The notes beneath the pieces are model-generated. The model had not been told where the DNA came from and ran no database searches. It saw nothing but the letters and a program-made list of their open reading frames with translations. 19,167 nt of DNA from Aquificaceae bacterium. GTDB lineage: Bacteria; Aquificota; Aquificia; Aquificales; Aquificaceae. The stretch is taken from assembly GCA_015490105.1 (NCBI GenBank), contig WFYK01000025.1:1-19167 (forward strand), read 5' to 3'. Below are positions 6,208-13,585 of this stretch, piece by piece; the stretch's first letter is position 1, and every line of letters begins with the position of its first letter. Both the position numbers and the translations under genes were made by a program.

Positions 6208-7563
6208 CTATACCAGCTCTACGTCGTCCTCACCTAAATACTCTCCGCTTTGGACCTCTATCATCTCAAGGGGGATCTTGCCCACGTTTTCTATCTTGTA
6301 TGGCTCGGATCTTCTCACAAAAAAGCTCTCGTTTTCGTGAACGAAAAATTCTTTCTCTCCGAGCCTTACCTTAGCGACACCTCTCAGAACTATCCAGTGG
6401 ACGGTTCTGTGGTGGTGCATGCGGTAGGGGAGGGACTTTCCGGGGTTTATTGTGATCTTCTTTATCCTGTATCTGTCCCCCTCGTCGAGGAAGGCGGTCC
6501 TTCCGAAGGGCGTGTAGTTTTTCACAGACTCTTTCACCCTTCTGTCATCCCTCTTTTTTAGTTCCTCCACGACCTCCCTGACTTTTTGGGAGGCCTCTTT
6601 ACTCACTATCAGGGTCGCGTCTTCCGTGCTAACCACGAGGTAGTCTTTCAAACCTATGCAGGCGATGAGATTCCCCCCTTTGGAGAAGAGCAAGGAACCT
6701 TCGGATCCTACTTCGACCACATCTCCTACTTTGCTGTTTCCTGATCCATCTTTGGGAAGGTTGTCGTATACGGACTTCCACGATCCCACATCGCTCCAGC
6801 CCATCTCCACGGGAGCTACCGCTATATTTTGAGTTTTCTCTAAGATGGCGTAGTCAAAGGAGATGGACTCAAGACCCGGAAAGGCCCTTAAAAAGTCTTC
6901 CCAACTCAGGGAAAAGTCAACAGCGCTGAAGAACTTAGCGTAGTCTTCCTTAACTCTCCCTAAAGGAAAGAAAAATATCCCGCAGTTCCAAAGGAAGTTT
7001 CCGCTCTCTAAAAACTCCTGAGCTTTCTCCGGAGAAGGCTTTTCCACGAACCTTTTTACCTTCTTTATGGGGCCGAGATCTTCTCCCATCTCTATGTATC
7101 CGTAGCCCGTCTCCGGGTAAGAGGGCTTCTCTCCGAAGAGGACTATATAACCTTCCTCAACCACAGGAAGTGACTTTTCCACCGCTTCCTCGAAGGCTTT
7201 TGGGTTTTTTACCAGGTGATCGGAGGGGAGAACAAGGATGGGCTCTTTCGGACTCTCGCCCAGATCAAGGAGTTTTTTTAGCGCGAGGGCTATGGCGGGT
7301 GCGGTGTTTCTTCCCGCGGGTTCGGTTATGATCTGAACGTCTTTGAGGCCGATCTCTTCGAGCTCACCCTTTACGATCCACTCGTATTTTTCTCCGGTAA
7401 CGACGAAAATCTCATTCTCCGCTACAAGATCGTAGGCTCTTAAGATCGTCTCCTGAAAGAGGGACCTTTCGGAAAAGATCCTCAAAAACTGCTTCGGGAA
7501 GTTTTCCCTCGAAAGGGGCCAAAGGCGCGTTCCGCTCCCTCCGCACAAAACAATCACTTTCAT
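6208..7563 (-). CDS. manC: Mannose-1-phosphate guanylyltransferase / mannose-6-phosphate isomerase
   Basis: The 451-residue product is a type II bifunctional enzyme of the ManC/AlgA family. It converts mannose-1-phosphate and GTP to GDP-mannose and, in most members, also isomerises fructose-6-phosphate and mannose-6-phosphate. The N-terminal nucleotidyltransferase has GGSGTRLWPLSRENFPKQF (8-26) and RFVEKP. The C-terminal cupin domain (about 345-451) carries the HHHR metal-site motif and GDRYRIKKI. I start at the ATG giving MKVIVLC; an upstream TTG (7596) would add 11 residues unlike the family and overlap alaC. No Shine-Dalgarno is seen. GDP-mannose feeds surface polysaccharide or glycan synthesis. 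It is divergent from alaC, with 32 bp between starts. Confidence 0.93.
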   Translation of the reverse strand: MKVIVLCGGSGTRLWPLSRENFPKQFLRIFSERSLFQETILRAYDLVAENEIFVVTGEKYEWIVKGELEEIGLKDVQIITEPAGRNTAPAIALALKKLLDLGESPKEPILVLPSDHLVKNPKAFEEAVEKSLPVVEEGYIVLFGEKPSYPETGYGYIEMGEDLGPIKKVKRFVEKPSPEKAQEFLESGNFLWNCGIFFFPLGRVKEDYAKFFSAVDFSLSWEDFLRAFPGLESISFDYAILEKTQNIAVAPVEMGWSDVGSWKSVYDNLPKDGSGNSKVGDVVEVGSEGSLLFSKGGNLIACIGLKDYLVVSTEDATLIVSKEASQKVREVVEELKKRDDRRVKESVKNYTPFGRTAFLDEGDRYRIKKITINPGKSLPYRMHHHRTVHWIVLRGVAKVRLGEKEFFVHENESFFVRRSEPYKIENVGKIPLEMIEVQSGEYLGEDDVELV

Positions 7564-7582
7564 CTTAAAGCTTAGGATAACA

Positions 7583-7588
7583 TAGAAT
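7583..7588 (+). promoter_or_regulatory. Candidate -10 element for leaderless alaC transcript
   Basis: TAGAAT ends 7 bp before the alaC ATG, in a gap of only 32 bp shared with divergent manC. There is no strong Shine-Dalgarno (only TGGGG). On the other strand TATCCT (7579-7574) may serve manC, so the two promoters would overlap. Confidence 0.35.
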
Positions 7589-7595
7589 TGGGGCA

Positions 7596-8810
7596 ATGAA
7601 CGAAAAGGAGATGGAGTGGGCCTTCCCGAGGATAAAGAGGCTACCTCCTTACGTTTTTGCGGTCGTAAACGAGCTAAAACACAAACTCAGGAGGCAAGGC
7701 GAAGACATCATAGATCTGGGGATGGGGAACCCTAACATACCTCCCGCGGATCACATAATAGAAAAGCTCTGCGAGGTAGCCAGAAGACCCAACGTTCACG
7801 GATACTCCGCCTCCAAGGGAATTCCGCGCCTGAGAAAGGCCATATGCGACTTTTACCGCAGGCACTTTGACGTGGATTTGGACCCTGAGAGGGAAGCGAT
7901 AATGACCATAGGGGCAAAGGAGGGATACTCTCACCTGATGCTCGCCATGGTAACTCCCGGAGATTCGGTCGTCGTCCCGAACCCCACCTACCCCATTCAC
8001 TACTATGCACCCATAATAGCGGGAGGGGAAGTAAGGACCATACCTATTGCAGGTGTGGACGACCCTCAGGAAACCTTTTTAAAGAACCTCCACGACACCC
8101 TAAAGAGCTCTATGCCACCTCCCAAGGCGGTGGTGGTGAGTTTCCCTCACAACCCCACAACCGTCTGCGTGGACATAGACTTTTTCAGAGAATTGATCGC
8201 TTTAGCGAAGAGGGAAGGGGTTTGGGTGGTTCACGACTTTGCTTACGCGGACATAGCCTTCGACGGCTACAAGCCACCGTCAATTTTGCAGGTGGAAGGG
8301 GCAAAGGAGGTGGCTGTAGAGCTTTACTCCATGTCCAAGGGATTTTCCATGGCGGGATGGAGGATAGCCTTCGCGGTGGGAAACGAAAGGATCATAAAGA
8401 ACTTGGCTCACCTCAAGAGCTATTTGGACTACGGGGTTTTTACCCCTATACAGGTTGCCGCGATCGTAGCCTTGGACGGACCTTACGAAGTTGTTGAGAG
8501 AAACGCCCGCGTTTACGAGAGCAGGAGAAACGTCCTCGTAGAAGGCCTGAGAAAGATAGGTTGGCACGTGGAAAAGCCCAAAGCTACCATGTTCGTGTGG
8601 GCGAAGATCCCAGAGTGGATCGGCATGAACTCCTTGGACTTTTCTATGTTCCTCTTGAAGGAAGCTAAGGTTGCGGTGGCTCCCGGTGTGGGCTTTGGAG
8701 AACACGGAGAGGGTTTTGTCAGGTTCGCTCTTGTAGAAAACGAACTCAGGATAAGGCAAGCGGTGAGGGGCATAAGGAGAGCCTTTAGGAAACTCGGTGC
8801 AAAGGTATGA
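7596..8810 (+). CDS. alaC: Class I aminotransferase, AlaC-like (glutamate-pyruvate transaminase)
   Basis: The 404-residue PLP enzyme closely follows E. coli AlaC along its length. Shared phrases include RIKRLPPYVF, GEDIIDLGMGNP, HGYSASKGIPRLR, HDFAYADIAFDGYKPPSI and KSYLDYGVFTPIQVAA. The PLP-binding Lys248 lies in SMSKGFSMAGWR; Asn186 and Asp214 are the usual PLP contacts. AlaC makes alanine from pyruvate and glutamate. Close relatives in this fold group are LL-diaminopimelate aminotransferases, and a related substrate cannot be excluded. It heads an operon with pabC, whose ATG overlaps its stop by 4 bp (ATGA), and rnhC. Confidence 0.88.
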   Translation: MNEKEMEWAFPRIKRLPPYVFAVVNELKHKLRRQGEDIIDLGMGNPNIPPADHIIEKLCEVARRPNVHGYSASKGIPRLRKAICDFYRRHFDVDLDPEREAIMTIGAKEGYSHLMLAMVTPGDSVVVPNPTYPIHYYAPIIAGGEVRTIPIAGVDDPQETFLKNLHDTLKSSMPPPKAVVVSFPHNPTTVCVDIDFFRELIALAKREGVWVVHDFAYADIAFDGYKPPSILQVEGAKEVAVELYSMSKGFSMAGWRIAFAVGNERIIKNLAHLKSYLDYGVFTPIQVAAIVALDGPYEVVERNARVYESRRNVLVEGLRKIGWHVEKPKATMFVWAKIPEWIGMNSLDFSMFLLKEAKVAVAPGVGFGEHGEGFVRFALVENELRIRQAVRGIRRAFRKLGAKV

Positions 8811-9532
8811 ACAGAACCCTCTACTTCGGTGAGGGTCTCTTTGAGACCATCCGCTGGAGGAGTTCTCAAAAGAGGCTTAAGCTTCACTACGAAAGACTAA
8901 AAAATTCCGCGGAGTTTTTTCATATACCTTACCCTTCCTTTGAAGAGTTTTTAACAATCCTCGAAAGGACCGTGGATCCGGTGGACGGCCTCTACGTTAA
9001 GTTTTGTCTTCTGTCTCACGGAGGGGATTACTTTGCGGATCTTCCCGACGACTACCGGGTTAAGGTAATAGTCAAAGCCTTACCCAAAGCCCCTTCAGAA
9101 GTATCCCTGACCCTCTCACCTTTCAGGAGACACTCCCAAAATCCAATCTTCTACCACAAGACCATGAACTATACCTTCAACATACTCGTAAAAAGAGACG
9201 CAAGGGATCGGGGATACTTCGATGCGGTAGTCTTAAACGAACGGGATCAAGTCACTGAATGTTCATCTTCTAATTTGATAGTTCTTAAGGGATCTTCTCT
9301 CTTTACACCCGCGCGCAAGAGCGGTCTTCTGTGGGGAACGACCCTCGAGGAGCTGAGGCTGTCTCTTGAGATTAAGGAAGAATACTTGAAGATCGACGAC
9401 CTGATAAGGGCGGACGCCTTGTTTGTCTGCAACTCCATAATGGGTGTGGTTCCCGTGAGGGAGTTTTTAGGTTACGAGAAACCTTCTAAGGAGATCTTCA
9501 AAGATGTCTTCTCAGGGTTGGAGAACGATTAG
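8807..9532 (+). CDS. pabC: Class IV aminotransferase, probable aminodeoxychorismate lyase
   Basis: The 241-residue protein is a fold-type IV PLP enzyme. GEGLFET (8-14), the PLP lysine Lys118 in HKTMNY, and TECSSSNL (150-157) with Glu151 are the family signatures. Aminodeoxychorismate lyase cleaves 4-amino-4-deoxychorismate to p-aminobenzoate and pyruvate for folate synthesis. D-amino-acid and branched-chain aminotransferases share the fold, but the HKTxNY and GLFET combination and the short length fit PabC best. It starts on the ATGA overlap with alaC, and the rnhC start lies 29 bp inside its end. No pabA or pabB is in the window. Confidence 0.75.
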   Translation: MNRTLYFGEGLFETIRWRSSQKRLKLHYERLKNSAEFFHIPYPSFEEFLTILERTVDPVDGLYVKFCLLSHGGDYFADLPDDYRVKVIVKALPKAPSEVSLTLSPFRRHSQNPIFYHKTMNYTFNILVKRDARDRGYFDAVVLNERDQVTECSSSNLIVLKGSSLFTPARKSGLLWGTTLEELRLSLEIKEEYLKIDDLIRADALFVCNSIMGVVPVREFLGYEKPSKEIFKDVFSGLEND

Positions 9533-10313
9533 ACTTCCCCGCGACGAGTGGGAAAGGGTAAAGGAGTTCCTTCAAAAAGAGGGCCTCTCGCCTGCACAAG
9601 AAGATTTTTCCCTCTGGGCTTTTAAAGGCGAGAATGTCAAAGCGGTCCTTTTCAAAAGCGGTGCTTTGCTCCTTCAAGGGAAAGGATCGGATCGGATCGC
9701 TCAAGGGATCCTCGATCAGATAAAGCCTTTAAAAGTTTGTGAAGCGGGATGCGACGAAGCGGGAAAGGGTGATCTCTTCGGGCCTTTGGTCCTTTGCTGT
9801 GCGGTCATAAGCCCCGAAAACTACAAAGAGGTTCTATCCCTGACGCCGAGAGACTCTAAAGATCTAAAAAGGGACAAGGTTTTAAAACTATCGGAGGAGC
9901 TAAAAAAGATAGTCTTCTACAAGTGCATAAGCCTGTATCCTGATCGCTTCAACGAACTTTGGAAGGAGACGGGATCTATAAACAAGATTATGGACAGGGC
10001 CTACAGGAGGTTAATAGAGGAAATAAGGAAAAGTGCACGAGACTGTGAAATTTTTGTAGACAGATACTCTTCCAAGAATCCCTTTGAAGATATGAGAGGC
10101 GTTCACTTCGTGGAAAGGGGGGAAGAAAGGGTAAGCATATCGGTTGCAAGTATCCTCGCCAAGGCAAAGTTCCTAAAAGGATTGGAGAAACTAAAAGAGG
10201 TCTACCGCGTCGAGGTTGTTCCCGGATCAAGCAAAGAAGCTTACGATCTCGCAAGGTCTATTCCGGAAGATATAAGAAAAAAGGTGACCAAAGCCTTTTA
10301 CGGGATCCGCTAA
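9504..10313 (+). CDS. rnhC: Ribonuclease HIII
   Basis: The 269-residue enzyme removes RNA from RNA/DNA hybrids. An N-terminal TBP-like substrate-binding domain (about 1-75) precedes a type 2 RNase H domain. That domain contains GCDEAGKGDLFGPLVL (83-98), with Asp84 and Glu85 as metal ligands, the RDSKDL motif (116-121) and Asp186 in FVDRYS. The N-terminal domain and the lysine in DEAGKG (HII enzymes have DEAGRG) separate HIII from HII. RNase HIII is the type characterised from Aquifex. The ATG has an AAGGAG site about 10 bp upstream and lies inside the pabC gene. Confidence 0.93.
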   Translation: MSSQGWRTIRLPRDEWERVKEFLQKEGLSPAQEDFSLWAFKGENVKAVLFKSGALLLQGKGSDRIAQGILDQIKPLKVCEAGCDEAGKGDLFGPLVLCCAVISPENYKEVLSLTPRDSKDLKRDKVLKLSEELKKIVFYKCISLYPDRFNELWKETGSINKIMDRAYRRLIEEIRKSARDCEIFVDRYSSKNPFEDMRGVHFVERGEERVSISVASILAKAKFLKGLEKLKEVYRVEVVPGSSKEAYDLARSIPEDIRKKVTKAFYGIR

Positions 10314-10325
10314 GGAAGAGTTATA

Positions 10326-10354
10326 TTTGCAATAAGAGGTTCTTATACTATAAT
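10326..10354 (+). promoter_or_regulatory. lysR-type regulator promoter with T-N11-A palindrome
   Basis: TTTGCA/TTGCAA (10326-10332) pairs with TATAAT (10349-10354) or overlapping TATACT (10344-10349). The spacer holds a perfect inverted repeat ATAAGA-GGT-TCTTAT (10332-10346), which contains TAAGAGGTTCTTA, a T-N11-A box of the type bound by LysR proteins. The placement between -35 and -10 suggests negative autoregulation. The leader would be only about 6-11 nt. Confidence 0.7.
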
Positions 10355-10366
10355 TAGAGGGTTGGC

Positions 10367-11281
10367 ATGATTGACATTTCTAAGCTCAAGACGTTCGTGA
10401 CGGTCGCGGATTTAGGAAGTTTTTCAAAAGCATCGGAGATCCTATACATTACACAGCCCGCGGTCACCCAGCAAATAAAGGCTCTTGAAAAGACCATAGG
10501 TGCGAAGCTCTTTCAACGGCAAGGCGGGAAGATGTGTCTTACCGAAGAGGGTAAAAGGATATACGAGATAGCCAAGGTCCTCTTGGGAAGCTACGAGGGC
10601 CTTATGGAAGAGATAGCCAAGATAAAGAAGGATCTCAAGGACACCCTTTTCTTGGGAGTGAGTGCTACGCTCAGCGAATACGTAGTTCCCCAGCTTATAG
10701 CGGAGTTCCACAGGGAGTTCCCCAGCGCTACGGTGAAGATCTTCACAGGGAACTCTCACGACGTGGAGGAGGGCCTAATTTCCGGGGTCTTAAACTTAGG
10801 CATAATAGAGAGGGAGCCTTCCAACAGGTTCGTCAGCATCCCTTGGCTTGAAGACGAGATCATATTCTTCACCCATCCGGAAAACCCCCTTGCCTCTAAG
10901 AGGGAGATAGATCCGGAAGACCTTTACGATGTGGATCTCGTAATGCGCGAAACCAACTCAGGAACGAGGAAGATCGTCAGAGAGACCCTCGAAAAATTAG
11001 GGATAGTTTTCGAACGGTTGAAGATAAAGATAGAAGCAAACAGCAGTAGAACGATACTCCACATAGTGAAGGGAGGATACGGTGCCTCCTTCCTGTCTAA
11101 AGGTCTACTCCTTAAGGAAATTCAAAGGGGAACGGTGGTCCCTGTCAAAATAAGGGGTTTTCAGGTAAAGAGACGCTTCAACATAATTTATCCTAAGAAC
11201 TCGAACGTTACCTTCCTCTCCAACAACTTCGTTAAGTTCATCCTTTCGAGAACCCAAGAGAGCGTAACGGAAAAGGTATGA
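10367..11281 (+). CDS. LysR-family transcriptional regulator
   Basis: The 304-residue protein has an N-terminal winged helix-turn-helix (about 1-62: LKTFVTVADLGSFSKASEIL, TQPAVTQQIKALEKTIGAKLFQR, LTEEGK), a linker helix, and a two-lobe periplasmic-binding-like effector domain (about 90-295: LFLGVSATLSEYVVPQLIAEF, NLGIIERE, ANSSRTILHIVKGGYGASFLS). This layout is standard for LTTRs. The effector and targets cannot be told from sequence; resemblance to CysB/CbbR-type effector domains is only general. The promoter carries a clear LTTR-type palindrome, so autoregulation is likely. A HAD phosphatase gene is coupled to it through an ATGA overlap. Confidence 0.93.
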   Translation: MIDISKLKTFVTVADLGSFSKASEILYITQPAVTQQIKALEKTIGAKLFQRQGGKMCLTEEGKRIYEIAKVLLGSYEGLMEEIAKIKKDLKDTLFLGVSATLSEYVVPQLIAEFHREFPSATVKIFTGNSHDVEEGLISGVLNLGIIEREPSNRFVSIPWLEDEIIFFTHPENPLASKREIDPEDLYDVDLVMRETNSGTRKIVRETLEKLGIVFERLKIKIEANSSRTILHIVKGGYGASFLSKGLLLKEIQRGTVVPVKIRGFQVKRRFNIIYPKNSNVTFLSNNFVKFILSRTQESVTEKV

Positions 11282-11979
11282 AAGCTGTAATATTCGACGT
11301 GGACGGAGTGATCGTAGACGTCAGGGAGAGCTATCACCACGCCATAAAGCTTACCGCGGAACACTACCTTGGAAGGGAGGTTCCCTTGGATCTGATCAAA
11401 GAGTTTAAGTTCTCGAGGGGGATAAACAACGATTGGGACGCGACCTTTGAGCTTCTAAGGAGCTTCGGCAAGGAGGTGGATTACGAAGATCTCGTCGAGA
11501 AATTTACCGAGTTTTACGAGGATCTAAAGCATAAGGAAAAACAGATCCTGTCGACGGAGTTTTTCTCAGAACTAAAGGACCTTGGTATACCCCTCGGTAT
11601 AGTCACGGGAAGGCCGAAAAGGGATCTGGAGTTTGTCTTAGATCGCTTTTCTTTGAAAGGTCTGTTTGATGTGACCGTTGACGAGGACGACGTTGTAGAC
11701 AAGAACCTCAGAAAGCCTCATCCTTTTCCCTTGCACCTTTGTATGGAAAGCTTAGGGGTAGAGTCCGCTATCTACGTGGGAGACAACAAGGCGGACGCGG
11801 AAATGGTCCGCTTTTACAAAAAGATTTACGGAAAGCCCGTCTCCTTCGTTCACTTTAAAAAGGTCGTTCCCCTGAGCTTAGAGGCGGACGCGAGTGCGGA
11901 GAGTGAAGAGGAACTCAAAGATCTTATCCTTCGAGAGGTTTCCCGGAGTCCGGAAGGAGCACGGGGATCCCCTCTTTGA
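11278..11979 (+). CDS. HAD-superfamily (subfamily IA) phosphatase
   Basis: The 233-residue protein has all four HAD motifs: I, DVDGVIVD with Asp7 and Asp9; II, TGR at 110-112; III, Lys146 in RKPHPF; and IV, VGDNKAD (167-173). The helical insertion after motif I (about 15-85) is the C1-type cap of phosphoglycolate-phosphatase-like enzymes. Family members hydrolyse small phosphate esters. The DVDGVIVDVRESYHHAI opening resembles the uncharacterised TIGR01548-type group. The ATG overlaps the lysR stop by 4 bp. The last 56 bp overlap the convergent Trm112-like gene, so the C-terminal residues (VSRSPEGARGSPL) are probably a disordered extension. Confidence 0.85.
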   Translation: MKAVIFDVDGVIVDVRESYHHAIKLTAEHYLGREVPLDLIKEFKFSRGINNDWDATFELLRSFGKEVDYEDLVEKFTEFYEDLKHKEKQILSTEFFSELKDLGIPLGIVTGRPKRDLEFVLDRFSLKGLFDVTVDEDDVVDKNLRKPHPFPLHLCMESLGVESAIYVGDNKADAEMVRFYKKIYGKPVSFVHFKKVVPLSLEADASAESEEELKDLILREVSRSPEGARGSPL

Positions 11980-12097
11980 TCTCGTAAAAGACCTTACAGT
12001 TTTTACAAACGAGCCTGTTTTTTTCTTCTTCGTAGAGGAGATCCCCCTTGCAAACGGGACAGGCCAGTATTTTGATCAGATCTTCAGATAAGCTCAT
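11924..12097 (-). CDS. Trm112-family zinc-ribbon protein (YcaR/UPF0434-like)
   Basis: The 57-residue protein has the family pattern IKILACPVCKGDL, a second Cys pair in VCKNCKVFYEI, and the ending EGIPVLL. Cys13, Cys16, Cys31 and Cys34 can bind one zinc ion. In eukaryotes and archaea Trm112 is an obligate partner of several SAM-dependent methyltransferases; the bacterial role is less clear. I start at the ATG that overlaps the ahcY stop as ATGA and has a GGGAG site. An ATG 15 bp upstream would add MGVWN. Being coupled to ahcY, which removes the methyltransferase by-product SAH, supports a link to methylation. Confidence 0.85.
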   Translation of the reverse strand: MSLSEDLIKILACPVCKGDLLYEEEKNRLVCKNCKVFYEIKEGIPVLLPDSGKPLEG

Positions 12098-13350
12098 GTT
12101 CCAAACTCCCACGAGGAGAGGTATTTAACCTGTTCCGGTGTAAGCTCATCTATCTGAACACCCATCGCTTCCAGTTTTAGGCGTGCCACTTCCCTATCTA
12201 TCTCGTCGGGAACCTTGTAGACGGTCTTTTTGAGCTTTTCGTTGTTCTTTACTATGTATTCCGCACAGAGGGCTTGGTTGGCAAAGGACATGTCCATCAC
12301 CGAAGCGGGGTGACCCTCCGCGGAAGCGAGGTTAACGAGCCTGCCCTGAGACAAGACGAAGATCCTCCTTCCGTCAGCGAGCCTGTATTCTTCTACTTCC
12401 TTCCTTATAGTTCTCTTGGAAACGCTCATCTCCTCAAGGGCTTGGAGGTCTATTTCCACGTTGAAGTGTCCAGAGTTTGCCACTATGGCTCCGTCCTTCA
12501 TAACCTCGAAGTGCTCCTTTCTTATCACCGAAGTGTTTCCCGTAACCGTTACGAAGAAGTCTCCAACTTTGGCCGCTTCTATCATTGGCATAACCTGAAA
12601 GCCGTCCATCTTAGCTTCCAAGGCCTTTATGGGATCTACTTCGGTCACTATCACGTTAGCTCCCATGCCCCTCGCCCTTTGAGCCACACCTTTCCCGCAC
12701 CAGCCGTATCCCGCAACCACGAAGGTGGATCCCGCAATTAGCCTGTTGGTAGCCCTTAAAATCCCGTCTATAGTGGACTGGCCCGTTCCGTAACGGTTGT
12801 CAAACATGTGCTTTGTGTAGGCGTCGTTTACCGCTACTATGGGAAACTTCAAGACCCCCTCTTTTGCCATAGCCTTCAGCCTTATCACACCCGTAGTTGT
12901 TTCTTCCATTCCCCCCAAGACCTTGTCCGCAAGGGAGGGGTATTCCTTGTGGAGTGTAGAGATAAGATCCGCCCCGTCGTCTATTACCACGTCGGGCTTT
13001 TTCTCTATAACCGCTTTTAGGTGGGCATAGTAGGTATCCCTGTCCTCACCCCTTATTGCAAATACCGGAATCCCGAAGTCCTTCACAAGGGAAGCGGCAA
13101 CATCGTCTTGGGTAGATAGGGGGTTAGAGGCTGTCAGGAAAACGTTGGCTCCTCCCTCTTTGAGGGTTATAACCAGGTTGGCGGTCTCGGTAGTCACGTG
13201 AAGGCAAGCCCCTATAGTAATTCCTTCAAGGGGTTTTTCTTTAGAAAACCTCTCCCTTATGGTTCTCAGGACGGGCATGTCCATACCCGCCCACTCGATC
13301 CTCAAAGATCCCTCCTTCGCTAAAGAAAGATCCTTTACGTGGTAGTCCAC
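12094..13350 (-). CDS. ahcY: Adenosylhomocysteinase (SAH hydrolase)
   Basis: The 418-residue enzyme reversibly splits S-adenosylhomocysteine into adenosine and homocysteine, relieving product inhibition of methyltransferases. The catalytic-domain signatures are CLHVTTETANL (49-59), DDGADL (124-129), GGMEETTTGVIRL and NDAYTKHMFDNRYGTGQS, with Lys180 and Asp184. The NAD-binding motif is AGYGWCGKG (213-221). The C-terminus EEMSVSKRTIRKEVEEY onward is also typical. It lacks the insertion of the longer eukaryotic forms, as expected for thermophile-type enzymes. The start is GTG with AAAGGAG upstream. It follows rpsR by 13 bp and is coupled to the Trm112-like gene. Confidence 0.96.
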   Translation of the reverse strand: MDYHVKDLSLAKEGSLRIEWAGMDMPVLRTIRERFSKEKPLEGITIGACLHVTTETANLVITLKEGGANVFLTASNPLSTQDDVAASLVKDFGIPVFAIRGEDRDTYYAHLKAVIEKKPDVVIDDGADLISTLHKEYPSLADKVLGGMEETTTGVIRLKAMAKEGVLKFPIVAVNDAYTKHMFDNRYGTGQSTIDGILRATNRLIAGSTFVVAGYGWCGKGVAQRARGMGANVIVTEVDPIKALEAKMDGFQVMPMIEAAKVGDFFVTVTGNTSVIRKEHFEVMKDGAIVANSGHFNVEIDLQALEEMSVSKRTIRKEVEEYRLADGRRIFVLSQGRLVNLASAEGHPASVMDMSFANQALCAEYIVKNNEKLKKTVYKVPDEIDREVARLKLEAMGVQIDELTPEQVKYLSSWEFGT

Positions 13351-13363
13351 CTTTTCTTCTCCT

Positions 13364-13585
13364 TTAGATCACTACGTAGGGCAAGAGTCCAAGCTGGCGA
13401 GCTCTTTTAATATGCAAGGCAAGGAGTCTCTGGTGTCTGTTGCAGAGGTTAGTCTGGCGCCTTGACTTTATCCTCGCCCTTTCGGTCATAAACTGACGGA
13501 GTTCCTCGTAGTTCTTGTAATTCGGGTCCCTTCCGTTTTCACAAAAGTAGCAGACCTTTTTCTTAGAGGGCTTCTTTATAGCCAT
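13364..13585 (-). CDS. rpsR: 30S ribosomal protein S18
   Basis: The 73-residue protein binds 16S rRNA with S6 on the platform of the small subunit. YKNYEELRQFMTERARIKSRRQTNLCNRHQRLLALHIKRARQLGLLPY is diagnostic in sequence order (28-70). Cys12 and Cys15 (CYFC) with Cys48 and His51 (LCNRH) make a plausible zinc site, the so-called C+ form that many S18 proteins have lost. The ATG has a strong AGGAGG site that lies inside the upstream PhnD-like gene; the two genes overlap by 23 bp. rplI, the usual next gene, is missing and ahcY follows. Confidence 0.97.
   Translation of the reverse strand: MAIKKPSKKKVCYFCENGRDPNYKNYEELRQFMTERARIKSRRQTNLCNRHQRLLALHIKRARQLGLLPYVVI

Noticed and set aside
7564..7596. 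An upstream TTG start extending ManC by 11 residues
   Set aside because: The extension is unlike the family, which starts just before the GGSGTR motif, and it would use the whole gap and the divergent alaC start.
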